Shown: positions 21,052 to 32,400, counted from the stretch's first letter. The stretch: 64,000 nucleotides of DNA from Tieghemostelium lacteum (GCA_001606155.1 LODT01000015.1:62001-126000); one strand, 5' to 3'. Notes: generated by a model not told the origin, from the letters alone. Numbers and translations: made by a program.

Positions 21052-22510
21052 TTATTTTGGTGATGAATTTATTGAGATATTTGTATTATCATCTCCTCCA
21101 CCACCAGTTGTACTATTACTTACAGTTGGACTATTATTACTAATAAATTGTTTTAATTGAAATTGTACAGGTGGATTACTAATTACAGAAAATAAAGAAA
21201 TTGGTAGATATTTACCATAGGATTCATAGAATCTATTTCTTTGTTGAATTTCATTATTATACATTGTATGAAGATCATTTTCATAGGATTCTGCAATAGT
21301 CTTTTGTCTATTAAATTCTTTGTGTCTTCTAGTTGATTCCTCTAGTAATTGGTCGTAAGAGGTGCTGAATAGATCATACCATTTATCTAAACTTATAAGT
21401 TCACTAATAAAATAACCTGCAGCTGTGCAATGTTGATCCATTGTTGATATTTGTCTTTCAAATTGTTCCCAAATATCTTTAAATTGTATAAAGAAATCAT
21501 TTAGTTTAGACCAAAATCCTAGACATTCTTCATAGACTATAGAGTGAGATTTGAATTCTTCCAATATCTCCTTATTAAATCTAATAATTTTTTGCATTGA
21601 TTCATATCCCATTGTTATTTGTTGTTGAATTCGATGTTGTTGATCAACCGAATAAACCTGTTGTTGTTGTTGTTGAGACGGATATTGTTGTTGATTAAAA
21701 ACCTCCAAATCATAAAGTGATGTAATTGATAATTGATAATTTTGAATTTGTTTCAATTCTTCTCTTTCTTTTTGTATTAGATCTTGCATTGGTTTTAGTT
21801 TAGTTCTCTTTTCTTGAAATTTCATTACCAAATCCATGAATTGATTACTATACAGTTCTTCAATGTTTTTTATTGATGCTAGATGATCACTATCACATTG
21901 ATCTTTTTTATTCTATAATATTCTATATTTTAGTATTTGAAATAAAAAAAAGTTTATATCAATAATTACATTTAACATTGATAATTCTGATATAAATTGT
22001 GATTTAATTGAATCTAGAGTTTCTACATCAATGAAATCATATAGAGTCTTAGGAGTAGATTCTTTAAATAGAGTATTATTACTTGAGTCTATATTATTAT
22101 TATTATTATTATTGTTATTATTATTGGTTGATAAAAATGATTTATCAATATATTTATTCTTTAGGATATCAAATTTAAATTCTATCGATGTAAATATTCT
22201 ATTTTTATCTAATGTAAAACTATGAATTTGGTATAGATATGGTTGTAGTTGATCATTAAACCTTTTAGAGCTTTCTTTTATAATCTAATTGATAAGATTT
22301 CTTATTAATCTTTTTGTTTTTAAATTCGATAAAGGCAATAGAGAATCATATTATAATTACATTAATTTGTTTTTCAATCTCTTTTAAAATCAATTGTAAT
22401 TTAGAAATGGAAGCATTAATTTTATCAAAATGTTGTTTACTTTGTTTAACAATCACATCACTTTGAGTACAATAAGTTTGGCATATTTCAATTGATTTTT
22501 TTAAGTTCAT
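21052..22510 (-). CDS. Atg17-like autophagy scaffold
   Basis: The protein has 441 residues in three exons: 22361-22510 (ATG at 22510), 21970-22284 and 21052-21912. All three joints are in phase 0, with GTAATT donors and ATTAG/TATAG acceptors. The chain is almost wholly helical coiled coil, with a poly-Asn loop near residue 100. The C-terminal third carries the Atg17 hallmark: LLEESTRRHKEFNRQ, then LHTMYNNEIQQRNRFYES, then YGKYLPISLF and PPVQF. Atg17 and FIP200/RB1CC1 scaffold the Atg1/ULK kinase complex at phagophore initiation. Here the domain is alone, at nearly the yeast Atg17 length (417), without the long FIP200 coiled coil and claw. The end is a Gly/Asn/Ser-rich tail. Confidence 0.65.
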
Positions 22511-22682
22511 TCAAACCACTAATTGCAAATAAAATTAATTTTTTTTTTTTCTACAACCATCCATTTGTCTCTGCAACTCTTGTGAGAACGTTATGAGATT
22601 AATATCTTAGAACTCATCAATTCAAACCTTCTTTCTCAAAATCATTATAAAACTAGATATTTTAATAATCATAAGACATAAA

Positions 22683-23078
22683 ATGTTAGACGACCAAACT
22701 AAAGAACATAAAATTCTAAAAAAAAGAATTAAAAGTAATGAAAAGGATAAAGAAAGTAATAGTAAAGAAAAAGTAAAAGAAATTATAGATACAGATGATA
22801 GTGATACAGAAGAGGAGGAACAAACATTAAATGAACCCAGAAAAGCTAGTACCACATTTATAGTTATTAGATATTTATGTATTCTTATTGTATTTTTTAT
22901 ACTTCAAAAGCTTTTGACTGGTAAAAATCCTTTTGATTTTGTACCTTCAATCGAGAAACAAGATCAATTAAAATTGGAAAATCAAATTAGAAGTCGTTGT
23001 ACAGATCCTCAATCTGAATCTTGTACAAACAATGTAAATAAAATAATGAATAATCTAAAGAAACATGGTTCAATCTAA
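22683..23078 (+). CDS. Small single-pass membrane protein, unknown
   Basis: This intronless gene encodes 131 residues. Residues 1-58 are highly charged, Lys/Glu-rich then acidic (TDDSDTEEEEQ). About 60-80 form one hydrophobic span (VIRYLCILIVFFILQKLL). The last ~50 residues contain CTDPQSESC and end in basic KKHGSI. There is no signal peptide; the topology is probably N-terminus inside. I do not recognise the family. Resemblance to small ER or nuclear-envelope membrane proteins is only general. It lies between the divergent Atg17-like gene and the convergent XPB gene (58 nt between stops). Confidence 0.7.
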   Translation: MLDDQTKEHKILKKRIKSNEKDKESNSKEKVKEIIDTDDSDTEEEEQTLNEPRKASTTFIVIRYLCILIVFFILQKLLTGKNPFDFVPSIEKQDQLKLENQIRSRCTDPQSESCTNNVNKIMNNLKKHGSI

Positions 23079-23136
23079 AAAAGAAACCAACACAATATAA
23101 AAGAAAAGAAAAAAAAGGAAAAAATATATGTTTATA

Positions 23137-25509
23137 TCATCTTCTTGAGGCATTATAGGTTTTTGCAAATAAATTGGCAGCATTTGAACTACTATTAAAT
23201 TCCATATAGGAGGTACCATCAGAGGCACCGGATAGAGCTTTGATACCAGAATTACCAGTTCTTGAAATTGTAACTTTTGGTTTCTTTTTTAGAGTACCTG
23301 TAATATCATCAAAATCTTCTTCTAGAATTTCAGCTTTACCAACATCATCACCTTCACCCAATACCTTTGCCAAAAGATCCAATTGCTCTTGTTTAGTGGA
23401 ATATGATAGTGTCTCTTGTTCAATTCCAGGAAGTTCATTAATAACTTTAAATGAATAACCTTGATCAATGAGAAATTGTTGTCTTTTAGTTGAATAATAC
23501 ATCTCTTGAGTATCTTTACTAACCAATGAATAAAAGAATGCATTATATAAACCTTCAGATTTTGGTTTTGGTCTTAGAATACGACCAAGTCTTTGAGCCT
23601 CTTGACGACGAGACCCATAATGAGAACTAATCTGAATAATTACAGTAGCCTCTGGAATATCAATACTAGTATCACCAACTTTACTAATGAAAATACAACG
23701 AACTGATGGATCACTTTGAAATTGTGACAGAATACTCATTCTCTCCATCTCTGTTGTTGGACCATAGATAAAATACTTTTTCAAACCTATAGCATATGCC
23801 TTCAAAGCATATACATTATCAGAGAAAACAATAATCTTGTCTCCTCTTTGTTCATGGAACTTTATCAGATATTCACAGGCACGGAATTTATTAGGGTTCA
23901 TAGTGTAGAGTAGTTTCTTTTTACTTTGTGACTCGTTAGTTAGATACTCTTGATAGAACTCTGATGTCATTGGACACCAAACCTCAGAACAAGATACATT
24001 TGCCAAAAAACCTGCCTTTTGAAGATCCAACCAATTTGCTTCGTACAATTTGGGACCAATGAGGAAATTCAAATCTTGAATTTTTTCATCTTCTCTTAAG
24101 AGTGTAGCTGTTAGACCTAGTTTACAATGTGCTTTGGTGACAGTTAACACTTTACGAAACATTGCAGCTGGTACTACATGTACCTCATCTAAAAGTACTA
24201 AACCCCACTCTCTATTGGCAATCTCTTCCATGATTTTAAAAGCCTCTGCAGAACGTCTACCACCAAATGCAACCATTGTATATGTAGTTATAGTTACATT
24301 GGCAAGTGAATAGATCTTTTCTTTAGATCCACTGGTGAATTTTGAAATCATACGATCATCTATATTCGACCATAACTTGAATTGGTATTTCCACTGTTCT
24401 ACTGATACTGCTGATGTGCAAAGTACTAATATACTCTTTTTAACTGTACATGCTGCTGTTATACCACTTAGTGATTTACCAGCACCACAAGGAAGTACAA
24501 TGATACCTGAACGTGCACGTCCATTACCAAACATTTTTGAAAGTGATTTCTCTTGATATGGACGAATCATAGTAGTGGGTTTTAAGTCAATCTCTAGATT
24601 AGGATTAACAGTATCATTACGAAAATCATATTCTTCCAACATTGGATAATCCAATTGAATACATCTCTTTTTGACTTCTTCGACTTGTTTAGGGTCAATT
24701 TCAAAACTGTGAAATTGTTGATCACTGTTATCTACCGTATCTTCTTCCTCTTCTAACATACTACTTAGAGAATCATTCTTTAATACTGAATCTAGAGATA
24801 ATGAACCTCTATTAGGTTGAATAGATCCACTAATTTGTGTAGGTTTTAGTTCGGAACCTTTATTAATGATAAACCCAGTCTTATCATCTACCACCACCTG
24901 TTCTAGAGATGGTTTAATACGTGCATTTGCAATGACCTGATCTTTTAATAGAAATTCCAGAACCTCTGGATAAGCTGACTCTACAAAATACTTGTTCTTT
25001 TGTAATACCAATTTAACTTTACCATAAGAACTGGTGCATTGTCTGACAAAGGATACAATCTCTTTTGGTAATGCCAGCTTAGAAAGTCTTTGTAGTACAT
25101 TGATAATATCATCAGTCTCTAAACCAACAGACACAGCAGCATACAATGAATAAGGTGTCAATTGATATTCATGTATCAGTTGCGGTCTACAAGCTGGTTC
25201 TGCAATAGCAACTAAAAAGTCACTAGCCTGTTTATATATAGGTGAGAATGTCTCAAGAAATATATGTCCATCAGGACACACCCAAATAGGTCTTGATTTA
25301 TTATCTTGTTTTAATATACATTTGGTTGAGTAATCTAAAAAATCTCCATTCTTATTATCGTCCAATGAATAGTTTGTTGTCTTTATTACTTTTTTATTCT
25401 CTGATTCCTCTAAATCTTTTTCATAATCTTCCCATGTCTTTTGTGCATTATTTGATGATGTCGTATTATTAGAGCTACCTCTTTTTCTTTTTAATGTTTC
25501 ATTTGACAT
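23137..25509 (-). CDS. repB: TFIIH helicase XPB/ERCC3
   Basis: This single exon encodes 790 residues from the ATG at 25509 ([11 protein letters not shown]). The frame is open upstream, but only through non-ATG codons. The N-terminal XPB damage-recognition domain is followed by helicase lobe 1: Walker A LPCGAGKS (~340-346), LLDEVHVVP (DEVH box) and LTATLLRED, which holds the XPB RED motif. Lobe 2 has [15 protein letters not shown] and [10 protein letters not shown]. Length fits XPB (~780-800). It is the 3'-5' DNA translocase of TFIIH, which opens promoters for RNA polymerase II and lesions for nucleotide-excision repair. In D. discoideum the XPB gene is named repB. Confidence 0.96.
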   Translation of the reverse strand: MSNETLKRKRGSSNNTTSSNNAQKTWEDYEKDLEESENKKVIKTTNYSLDDNKNGDFLDYSTKCILKQDNKSRPIWVCPDGHIFLETFSPIYKQASDFLVAIAEPACRPQLIHEYQLTPYSLYAAVSVGLETDDIINVLQRLSKLALPKEIVSFVRQCTSSYGKVKLVLQKNKYFVESAYPEVLEFLLKDQVIANARIKPSLEQVVVDDKTGFIINKGSELKPTQISGSIQPNRGSLSLDSVLKNDSLSSMLEEEEDTVDNSDQQFHSFEIDPKQVEEVKKRCIQLDYPMLEEYDFRNDTVNPNLEIDLKPTTMIRPYQEKSLSKMFGNGRARSGIIVLPCGAGKSLSGITAACTVKKSILVLCTSAVSVEQWKYQFKLWSNIDDRMISKFTSGSKEKIYSLANVTITTYTMVAFGGRRSAEAFKIMEEIANREWGLVLLDEVHVVPAAMFRKVLTVTKAHCKLGLTATLLREDEKIQDLNFLIGPKLYEANWLDLQKAGFLANVSCSEVWCPMTSEFYQEYLTNESQSKKKLLYTMNPNKFRACEYLIKFHEQRGDKIIVFSDNVYALKAYAIGLKKYFIYGPTTEMERMSILSQFQSDPSVRCIFISKVGDTSIDIPEATVIIQISSHYGSRRQEAQRLGRILRPKPKSEGLYNAFFYSLVSKDTQEMYYSTKRQQFLIDQGYSFKVINELPGIEQETLSYSTKQEQLDLLAKVLGEGDDVGKAEILEEDFDDITGTLKKKPKVTISRTGNSGIKALSGASDGTSYMEFNSSSNAANLFAKTYNASRR

Positions 25510-25748
25510 GTGTGGAAGTAAGTGAAAAAATTTAGAAATAAAAAAAAAAAACACATTTAATAATAATTTTAAAGTTTACTTTAAATAAATTTCAAGTTCA
25601 ATTTTTATTTACTATAATATATACTTTAGAGATATTTTAAGATAAATTTTTAAAATATTATTATTTTTTTTTTAAAAACATATCAACCAATCAAATTATA
25701 ATGTAATAAAATAGAAAAATTAATTTTTTTATTAATTTTAATATTTTC

Positions 25749-26253
25749 ATGATGTTCAATACCCTAATATTAATATTTATTTTCAGTGTATTACAAGTAT
25801 CAAAAGCAAAAGATTGTTGTAAAGGACCTTTAGATTTAAACAATTCAAAATGTTTACATTATTATAAAGAAAACTTTTTTATAAGTTTTAAATGTATAAA
25901 CAAATCCTATGATAAAAATATGGAACATTTCAATTACGATATATGTTCTGATTGTCGTATGTAATTTTGAAATACATTCAGTTTTGCAAATGGATACTGA
26001 TAATAATATTCTTATAAATACTGTAAAATTAGATACAAAATTAACATCCTCAATATTAGCATTAATAATTATTCTAATTGTATTTCTCATTGGTTTATTA
26101 TTATTGTTTTTATATAATCACTATTTTAAGAATCAAGATGAGTACCACCACCTTTTAAATAATAGTACTACAACTAATCAAAACAAAAAAATATCAAACT
26201 CCCCTACTTGCACTCGATCCAACCTTCAAAGTTCAATTGTAATTAATTATTAA
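25749..26253 (+). CDS. Small type I membrane protein with Cys-rich ectodomain
   Basis: The protein has 159 residues. Exon 1 is 25749-25956 and exon 2 is 25982-26253; a very short 25-nt intron (GTATGT...TTCAG) joins C|TT in phase. A signal peptide (MMFNTLILIFIFSVLQVSKA) precedes an ectodomain of ~70 residues with six cysteines (KDCC, KCL, KCI, ICSDC). Then a strong membrane span (SILALIIILIVFLIGLLLLF) and a ~45-residue tail rich in Asn, Ser and Thr. The intron is unusually short. Without it the frame stops right after SDCRM, giving a secreted 71-residue form, so both readings are possible. Family unknown. It is divergent from XPB. Confidence 0.55.
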
Positions 26254-26630
26254 CAGAGTGTTTTATAAAATTTATAAAAAAAAAAAAAATTGTATAAGTG
26301 TGTGTTATCATTCTCCTATTTTCGGATTTTAATTTTATGATAATGTGGTGGGGTAATGGATAAATATATATCAAGTTAAATTTTAAAAGAGGACAGATAT
26401 ATTAAGATTAAACAAACATGGGGTTTCAAGTATTTTTTAAAACAAGTATATATTTACTACTATATTTTAAAAAAGAATTCTCACTTCTCATAATTCACAT
26501 TAAATTAAAGTAATATAATTTTAAAATAAAAATTTTTAAATATTTTAAAATATTATTTTAATTGTATATTAATATAAAAATATTCTTTCTATAGTTATTC
26601 GAATTATTTGTAGATAAAGGTTTTTAGAAA
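26254..26630. other. AT-rich spacer before GOLPH3
   Basis: This 377-nt tandem intergenic region is nearly pure A/T. A short G-rich patch (TGTGGTGGGGTAATGG, about 26343-26358) could be a G-box-like element. No gene is seen. Confidence 0.3.
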
Positions 26631-27497
26631 ATGAATGAATTATTAATTAAAATGAATCCAGATTTTGATGATCCTTGTAAAAGATCCCTTACATTACCTG
26701 AGGAATTCTTTTTACTATTAATAGACAAGGTATCAGGTAAAATACCTAAAAGTGTAGTTCCATTATTTTATGGCTTTATTGGTGTTGGTATTGCAGAGTT
26801 ATTACTTATTGGTAAATTAACAATGGAAAAACAAAATGGTGCTTTTAATATTCAAAATATGAATGTTAAAGTTATAGATTTTTCACCAACTCAAGATGAA
26901 TTTCTAAATTATGTTCTATCTAAAATTGCCAAAAGAAAAACACCTACAACCATATCAAGAAATATTTTATATATAGGTAATAATGTATATCAAAAAAATT
27001 TAGTAAGTATTTCAATGAAATCAATCAATTTTATAATAATCTTACTAATTTTCAAATAATATTATTTTTAGAAAAGAGTTAATAATACTATAGCAAAAAG
27101 TTTAATGAAAAAGAATATATTAACAGTTAGTGAAACAATGAAAAATCTATTTGGTACCAGATATAGTTATAATATTTTAGATTTAGAATCTAAAAATAAT
27201 ATAGAAATGAGTTGTTGTAAATTAATTTCAGGACTATTAAATAGTTCACAACAACCAGAAGGTTTAATTCGAGAAACTATATTACTATTAACATTGAAAC
27301 AATATACCTATGTTACTAGTAAACCATTAATATCTGATTTTCTTGAAAGAAATTATCCAATTAATCAACATAAACAAATTAGTGATTGTATTAAAATTTT
27401 AGAATCCACAATTAAATCACCAAAATTAGATGATCCAATTCATAAAATGCTAAATCTAATAATGACTGGAATTAGAGGTGCATTTGATAGTGATTAA
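26631..27497 (+). CDS. golph3: GOLPH3/Vps74 Golgi PI4P-binding protein
   Basis: The protein has 265 residues. Exon 1 is 26631-27002 and exon 2 is 27072-27497; the 69-nt intron is GTAAGT...TTTTTAG, phase 0. The GPP34 signature opens the domain: LTLPEEFFLLLIDKVSGKIP, then GFIGVGIAELLLIGKLTME. The middle and C-terminal helices (LRETILLLTLKQY-like, DFLERNYP) match the family. The long disordered N-terminus of animal GOLPH3 is mostly absent. These proteins bind PI4P on the trans-Golgi, sort glycosyltransferases into COPI vesicles and link to myosin in animals. Confidence 0.9.
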
Positions 27498-27677
27498 ATT
27501 AAACTATTATATATTTCACATATTATTTATAAAAAAATAAAAACCTTATGTATTTATAAAGGAAGAAATGATTTATATTTTTATATATATTTTTTAAAAA
27601 ACGGATATATATGGGGTTATTTTATTTATTTTATTGAAATTGGTGGAGGGATGAAAGGATTAATATATTCCAATACT

Positions 27678-29757
27678 TTATGATTGGGATAAGACTTCCA
27701 AAGCTTCTTTGATTTTCTCCAAAAGTAAATCATTTGATTGAGTGAGATTGAATAATTCATCAACTGGAAGAGAATCCAAAAGCATACCAGTGATTTTACC
27801 AGCCAAATCTGGTTGAGTGGCGTGAATCAATGGGTAGAGGTATTCACCAAGAGCAATATTTTGTTGTTCACGTGGCAAAGCTTGGAGGGATTGCAAAGTG
27901 AAACCTTCAGAAGTTGGTTGAGCTTGAGCTTCTTGAGTTTGTTGAACTGGTTGTGGTTGTTGTTGAGTGAGAGCTTGTGTTTGTTGTTGTTGTTGTTGGG
28001 AGAGAGCTTGTTGATCAGGTCTTTGTCCATTAACATTTCTTGGTGGTCTTTGACCTTGTGGTCTTTGGTTACGTACACCGTATGGAGCACCAGCGTAACC
28101 TTGTGGAGCAACACCGACAGCTGGGTTCCAAGCTCTTGGTGGTCTTTGGGCCATTGGTGGCATTTGTTGATAGACAACTTGTGGACCTGGTGGTGGGAAG
28201 AAAACTGGACCAGCACCAGCGTAGGTTGGTGGTAAAGGTTGTTGACGAACACCCTTGTATTTTTGAGAGTGTTGTAATTCCAATTGAGCACGTCTAAGTT
28301 CTTTTCTTTGAGCAAGAGCAACATAGAGTGGTTTAGAACCAATCATACGACCATTCATCTCAATGACAGCACGATTAGCTTCATCAGTGGTAGTGTAACA
28401 GACAAAACCAAAACCTTTAGAGGAGTTCTTTTCGTCTCTCATAACGACGGCACTGGTGATGGTACCGTATGGAGTGAATACCTCACGGAGTTTATCATTG
28501 TCAATAGAGTCATCAATATTCTTAATGTATAAATTGACACCTTGGTATTTGGTCTCAAAAGTGTGTTTGAGTTCAGCCTCTCTTTCGATTTTCTTTTGAG
28601 CTCTGCCAACATAGATTTGTTTGCCATGGAAAAGTTTACCGTTTTCACTTTCTACGGCGTTTTTGGCAGAATCTGGGTTTTCAAAATTGGCAAAACCAAA
28701 ACCTTTACTCTTGCCATTGTCGTCAGCCATAATGGTGATATTGGTAGTCTTACCAAATGGTTCAAGTAGTTCCTTAAGATGTTCGACGGTAGTGTCTTCA
28801 GAGAGATTCTTGAGGTAGACATTGGTGAATTTGATCTCTGCTGGAGCACCTCTTTCTTTGGAGGATTTGAATGGTCCTACAAATACTTTTTGTCCATTAA
28901 TCATCATACCATTGACTTTGGCAATGGCTTTGTCGGCAGATTCTTGTGATTCATAGTGAACAAATCCAAATCCTCTACTGACATTGTTGTCATCCAATGC
29001 AACCTTACATGATAATATGTTACCAAAGGCTGAGAATGTGTCGTGGAGGGCCTTGTGATCAATACCCTTATCAAGGTTCTTGATAAATACATTACCAACA
29101 CCAGATTTACGGAGTGATGGATCTCTTTGTGACCACATAATACGACATGGTTTACCTCTGATTGGGGTGTTGTTCAAGTTATCCAATGCTCTTTCGGCAT
29201 CTGTTGAATTGTAGTAGTTAACATAGGCATAACTTAATGAACGACGAGTATTGGTATCTCTACAAACTCTAATATTTGAAACTGGTCCAACTTGATTGAA
29301 AATTTCAAATAAATTTTGTTCTGAAATGTCACTATATTTTTTTAATAATAAAAGGATTGTAAGTTTTTTTTGTAAATTTTTTTTTTAAATTTTTCTATCT
29401 ATCTCTCTATTCTCTATTACTACATCTCTATTTCAATGATTATCTGAATTTTATCTAAAATTTAATTGAAATCCAATTGTGAAATTGATAACTTCACAAA
29501 TTGATAACTATAATTATTACTAATTTTTTTTTTAAAAATATAAACGAAAACCGAGTTTTTGATTTACTGTGTAAACTTAAGTATATTGCTAAACTGAGTT
29601 GATAATCTTTTGATTTCTAGTTTTTAAATCCAATATTGAATAGATCTGATGGGAAGTATTGAATAGAGAGTGATTGAAGGATGATGTGCTAATAAACCTA
29701 CCCAGAGAGATCACCAACATATAGTGAGGTTGAAATTGGGAATGGAGTTGTTGTCAA
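27678..29757 (-). CDS. pabpc1A: Cytoplasmic poly(A)-binding protein, no ATG start visible
   Basis: The protein has about 569 residues. Exon 1 is 29702-29757 and exon 2 is 27678-29331, with a long 370-nt first intron (GTAGGT...ATATAG). Four RRMs follow in order. RNP motifs include SLYVGDL, NVFIKNL, NVYLKNL and NLYIKNI with matching KGFGFV/RGFGFV. After a Pro/Gln-rich linker comes the C-terminal MLLE domain (KITGMLLDSLPVDELFNL). The coding frame runs upstream of RRM1 as TTG-ACA-ACA-ACT-CCA with no ATG in frame. Indeed no ATG in any minus frame occurs from 29721 to 30106. I set the start at that TTG (29757). PABP binds mRNA tails and eIF4G, promoting translation and stability. Confidence 0.88.
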
Positions 29758-29806
29758 TTTTTTTTTATTTTTTTCTTTTTCTATTTTTTTTGAAGTTTTT
29801 TTTTTT
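29758..29806 (-). promoter_or_regulatory. A-rich leader of the PABP mRNA
   Basis: These 49 nt just before the PABP coding start are almost all A, broken only by a few C, T and G bases. In animals and yeast, PABP mRNAs carry A-rich 5' leaders that PABP itself binds to repress translation. A similar feedback is plausible here but not shown. A/T runs are common in this genome, which weakens the case. Confidence 0.4.
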
Positions 29807-30374
29807 ATGTGTGTATTATTTAAATAAAAGGAATAGTATAGATAAATATAAAAAAATTATAAATATATATATATTCTTTTGATACTTTTAAATAATAATG
29901 AGAAAAAAACACAAAAAAAAATTTTTTCAAATTTTATCAAAAAAAAAAACGAAAAAATTTTTATCAAAAAATCTTATTATCACCAACGCAGTCAGTAAAA
30001 TCAAATAAACTAACTTAAGTTATTTACAATTTCTCAATTTATTTATAAAATAACAACTACTTTTAAAGAAATGAAAGAAATAATATAATATAATATTCTG
30101 GAAATTCATTTAAATTTTTTTGATGATTTAATATTATTTTATTATAATTTTATTATAATTTTATAAAATTATTTTGAATTTATCAATTTTAAAACTTAAT
30201 AATAAAGAAATATTAAAATTTTTGAAATGTTTGATAATTTTTAACTTAAATTTGAAAATTAATTTTCAAGTTCAAGATTAATCATCAAAAACTAATCAAT
30301 AAAATTAATAATTTTTTTTTTTTTAAAGAGAAATATCTTGTTTTCAGAAACGAAGAGGCTAACTTCACTCAAAA
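29807..30374. other. Divergent spacer, PABP / mitochondrial carrier
   Basis: About 570 nt, nearly all A/T, with T and A runs and no visible gene. The only less biased stretch is near 29981-29996 (CACCAACGCAGTCAG). Confidence 0.4.
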
Positions 30375-31277
30375 ATGACAGATAAACATGAATCACATTT
30401 AATGATTGCACTTAAGGATATTTTAGCAGGATCTATTGGTGGTGTAGGCCAAGTTCTAACAGGACATCCTTTGGATACTATTAAAGTTAGATTACAAACT
30501 CAACCAGTTGGAGCACCAGTTTATAGTGGTACTATGGATTGTCTTAAAAAGACTATTGCTTCTGAAGGATTTTGGGGATTATATAAAGGTGTTCAATCAC
30601 CATTAGTTGGATTGAGTATTATGAATAGTGTAATGTTCCTTTCCTATGGTCAATCTAAATCATTTTTACAAGAACTCAGAGGTAACACACATAAGGAACT
30701 TTCAGTACAGGATCTCACTATAGCAGGTTCCATGGCAGGTTTCACCATCGCCTTTGTTGAGGGACCTGTTGATCTCTTTAAATCTCAAATGCAAGTTCAA
30801 TACGGAGACAAAAAGCAATACAATGGAATTATGGATTGTGCAAAAAAAATTTGGCAAACTAGGGGTATTAGGGGTATCTATCAAGGTTTGGGGCCAACAC
30901 TTATCAGAGACGTTCCAGCTAATGGTGCCTATTTTGGATTCTATGAATTGACAAGACGTGCATTCTTCCAAAATAGTGGAAAGAAATCACTCACTGAATT
31001 GGAGTCTTGGAAAGTAATGGTTGCAGGTGCAGTAGGTGGTGTTTCATATTGGACTCTTACCTACCCCATTGATTGTGTCAAATCTTTGATTCAAACTGAT
31101 GCCATCAATCCAATAGAGAGAAGATATTCAGGAGTCATTGATTGTGCTCAAAAAATCTATAAACAACAAGGTATCTCTGGTTTCTATAAAGGTTTCACTC
31201 CATGTTTTCTCAGAGCTATACCAGCAAATGCTGCATGTTTTGTACTCTATGAAAAAGCTCGTGCAATTATGGCTTAA
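30375..31277 (+). CDS. Mitochondrial carrier (SLC25), carnitine/acylcarnitine or amino-acid type
   Basis: This intronless gene encodes 300 residues, the standard carrier length. Three repeats each carry the Px[DE]xx[KR] signature or a close variant: [24 protein letters not shown] (Pro moved but PVD-FK kept) and [12 protein letters not shown]. GxxxG packing follows each (WGLYKG, GIYQG, GFYKG). The sequence is nearest in feel to the CACT/ORC branch (SLC25A20/A15/A29/A45). Substrate cannot be fixed by eye. It lies in the inner mitochondrial membrane as a six-helix transporter. MOB1 follows on the same strand after 143 nt containing a 24-T run. Confidence 0.9.
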   Translation: MTDKHESHLMIALKDILAGSIGGVGQVLTGHPLDTIKVRLQTQPVGAPVYSGTMDCLKKTIASEGFWGLYKGVQSPLVGLSIMNSVMFLSYGQSKSFLQELRGNTHKELSVQDLTIAGSMAGFTIAFVEGPVDLFKSQMQVQYGDKKQYNGIMDCAKKIWQTRGIRGIYQGLGPTLIRDVPANGAYFGFYELTRRAFFQNSGKKSLTELESWKVMVAGAVGGVSYWTLTYPIDCVKSLIQTDAINPIERRYSGVIDCAQKIYKQQGISGFYKGFTPCFLRAIPANAACFVLYEKARAIMA

Positions 31278-31347
31278 TTCATGTAATAAAGATATAATAA
31301 TACGAATTCTGATATTTATCCTCAACACACCACATTTTTGAGATTTG

Positions 31348-31371
31348 TTTTTTTTTTTTTTTTTTTTTTTT
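31348..31371. repeat. Poly-T run in a promoter
   Basis: An uninterrupted run of 24 T lies 50 nt upstream of the MOB1 start. Long T tracts are common in dictyostelid promoters and 3' ends and may exclude nucleosomes. Confidence 0.6.
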
Positions 31372-31420
31372 ATTTATTATCTCAAATCAAATTAAAGAGT
31401 AGTGAGTGTGGTGATCAAAA

Positions 31421-32400
31421 ATGTTTAAAATTTTGTAAGTCTCTAAATATTTTAAGTTTATTGTTTTAATCTTAAACTTTTACTAATCGAAATACATCTT
31501 TTAGTTCATCTAAAATTCAAACCTTTAAACCTAAGAAAGCTATAAAAAAGGGTACCAAACAATATGAATTACATCAAAAGATTAAAGAGACTTTAGGATC
31601 AGGTGATTTAACAGAAGCAATAAAATTACCTCCAACTGAATCTTTACACGAATGGTTAGCTGTAAATAGTTTGTATCTCACCCACTCCTACTTATCAATA
31701 TCATTCAATTAGATGAATACTAATTACTAATATTCCCTTTCACCTTCATCAAACATCCTTTCTTCACTTGTTTATTACCACACCTCCCACACACTTTTCA
31801 TAAAAAAATCAAATTATATGAAATGTTAAATTATTATAGCAATTGATTTTTTCAATCAAGCCAATTTATTATATGGATCAATAACAGAGTTTTGTACATC
31901 AAAAGTGTGTCCTGTAATGTCAGCAGGACCACAATATGAGTTTTTATGGGCAGATGGTAAAGATATTAAAAAACCAATTAGAGTATCAGCACCAGTCTAT
32001 GTAGACTATTTGATGACATGGATTCAAAATACATTGGAGGATGAAGAGATATTTCCTACCAAGGTAGATGTAGAGATACCAAAAACCTTTTTGGCAACTG
32101 TAAAGACTATATTTAAACGTTTATTCAGAGTTTATGCACACATATATTACTCTCATATGGACAGAGTAGGTCCATTGGGTGTCGAAGCCCATTTGAACAC
32201 TTGTTTTAGACATTTTTATTTATTTATAAAAGAATATAATTTAGTTGATAAAAAAGAAATGGCACCATTACAAGTAGGTATTTTCATACTCAAATATTTC
32301 CACTAAATTTCTTTATCTGGTAATTTAGTACTAATTCGCTTTCAATTTATTATTACCAAATCAGCATTTAATTGATAAAATTAATAGTAGAAAAGATTAG
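31421..32400 (+). CDS. mob1: MOB1 kinase activator (4 exons)
   Basis: The protein has 215 residues, the MOB1 norm. Exons are 31421-31434, 31505-31668, 31840-32273 and 32365-32400; every phase closes. The first exon is only 14 nt (MFKIF, finished by exon 2), and the last adds HLIDKINSRKD. Conserved blocks are KGTKQYELHQKIKETLGSGD, WLAVNTIDFFNQANLLYG, EFCTSKVCPVM (zinc-binding Cys), EYLWADG-like EFLWADG and VYAHIYYSHMD. MOB1 binds and activates NDR/LATS kinases and links them to Hippo-type kinases in growth, mitotic exit and cytokinesis. Confidence 0.94.
31777..31794. promoter_or_regulatory. C/A-rich G-box-like element inside a MOB1 intron
   Basis: ACCACACCTCCCACACAC lies within MOB1 intron 2 (31669-31839), which is long for this genome. 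Its complement is G/T-rich like GBF G-boxes. It could be an intronic enhancer or an acceptor-proximal pyrimidine run. Weak. Confidence 0.25.

Noticed and set aside
28040-28849. Multiple short frames over the PABP coding region on both strands
   Set aside because: Overlapping shadows of the RRM coding exon. RRM motifs are continuous in the real frame.
30375-32400. Carrier and MOB1 as an operon
   Set aside because: They are same-strand neighbours 143 nt apart, but a 24-T run and separate gene structures fit independent promoters; dictyostelids are not known for operons.
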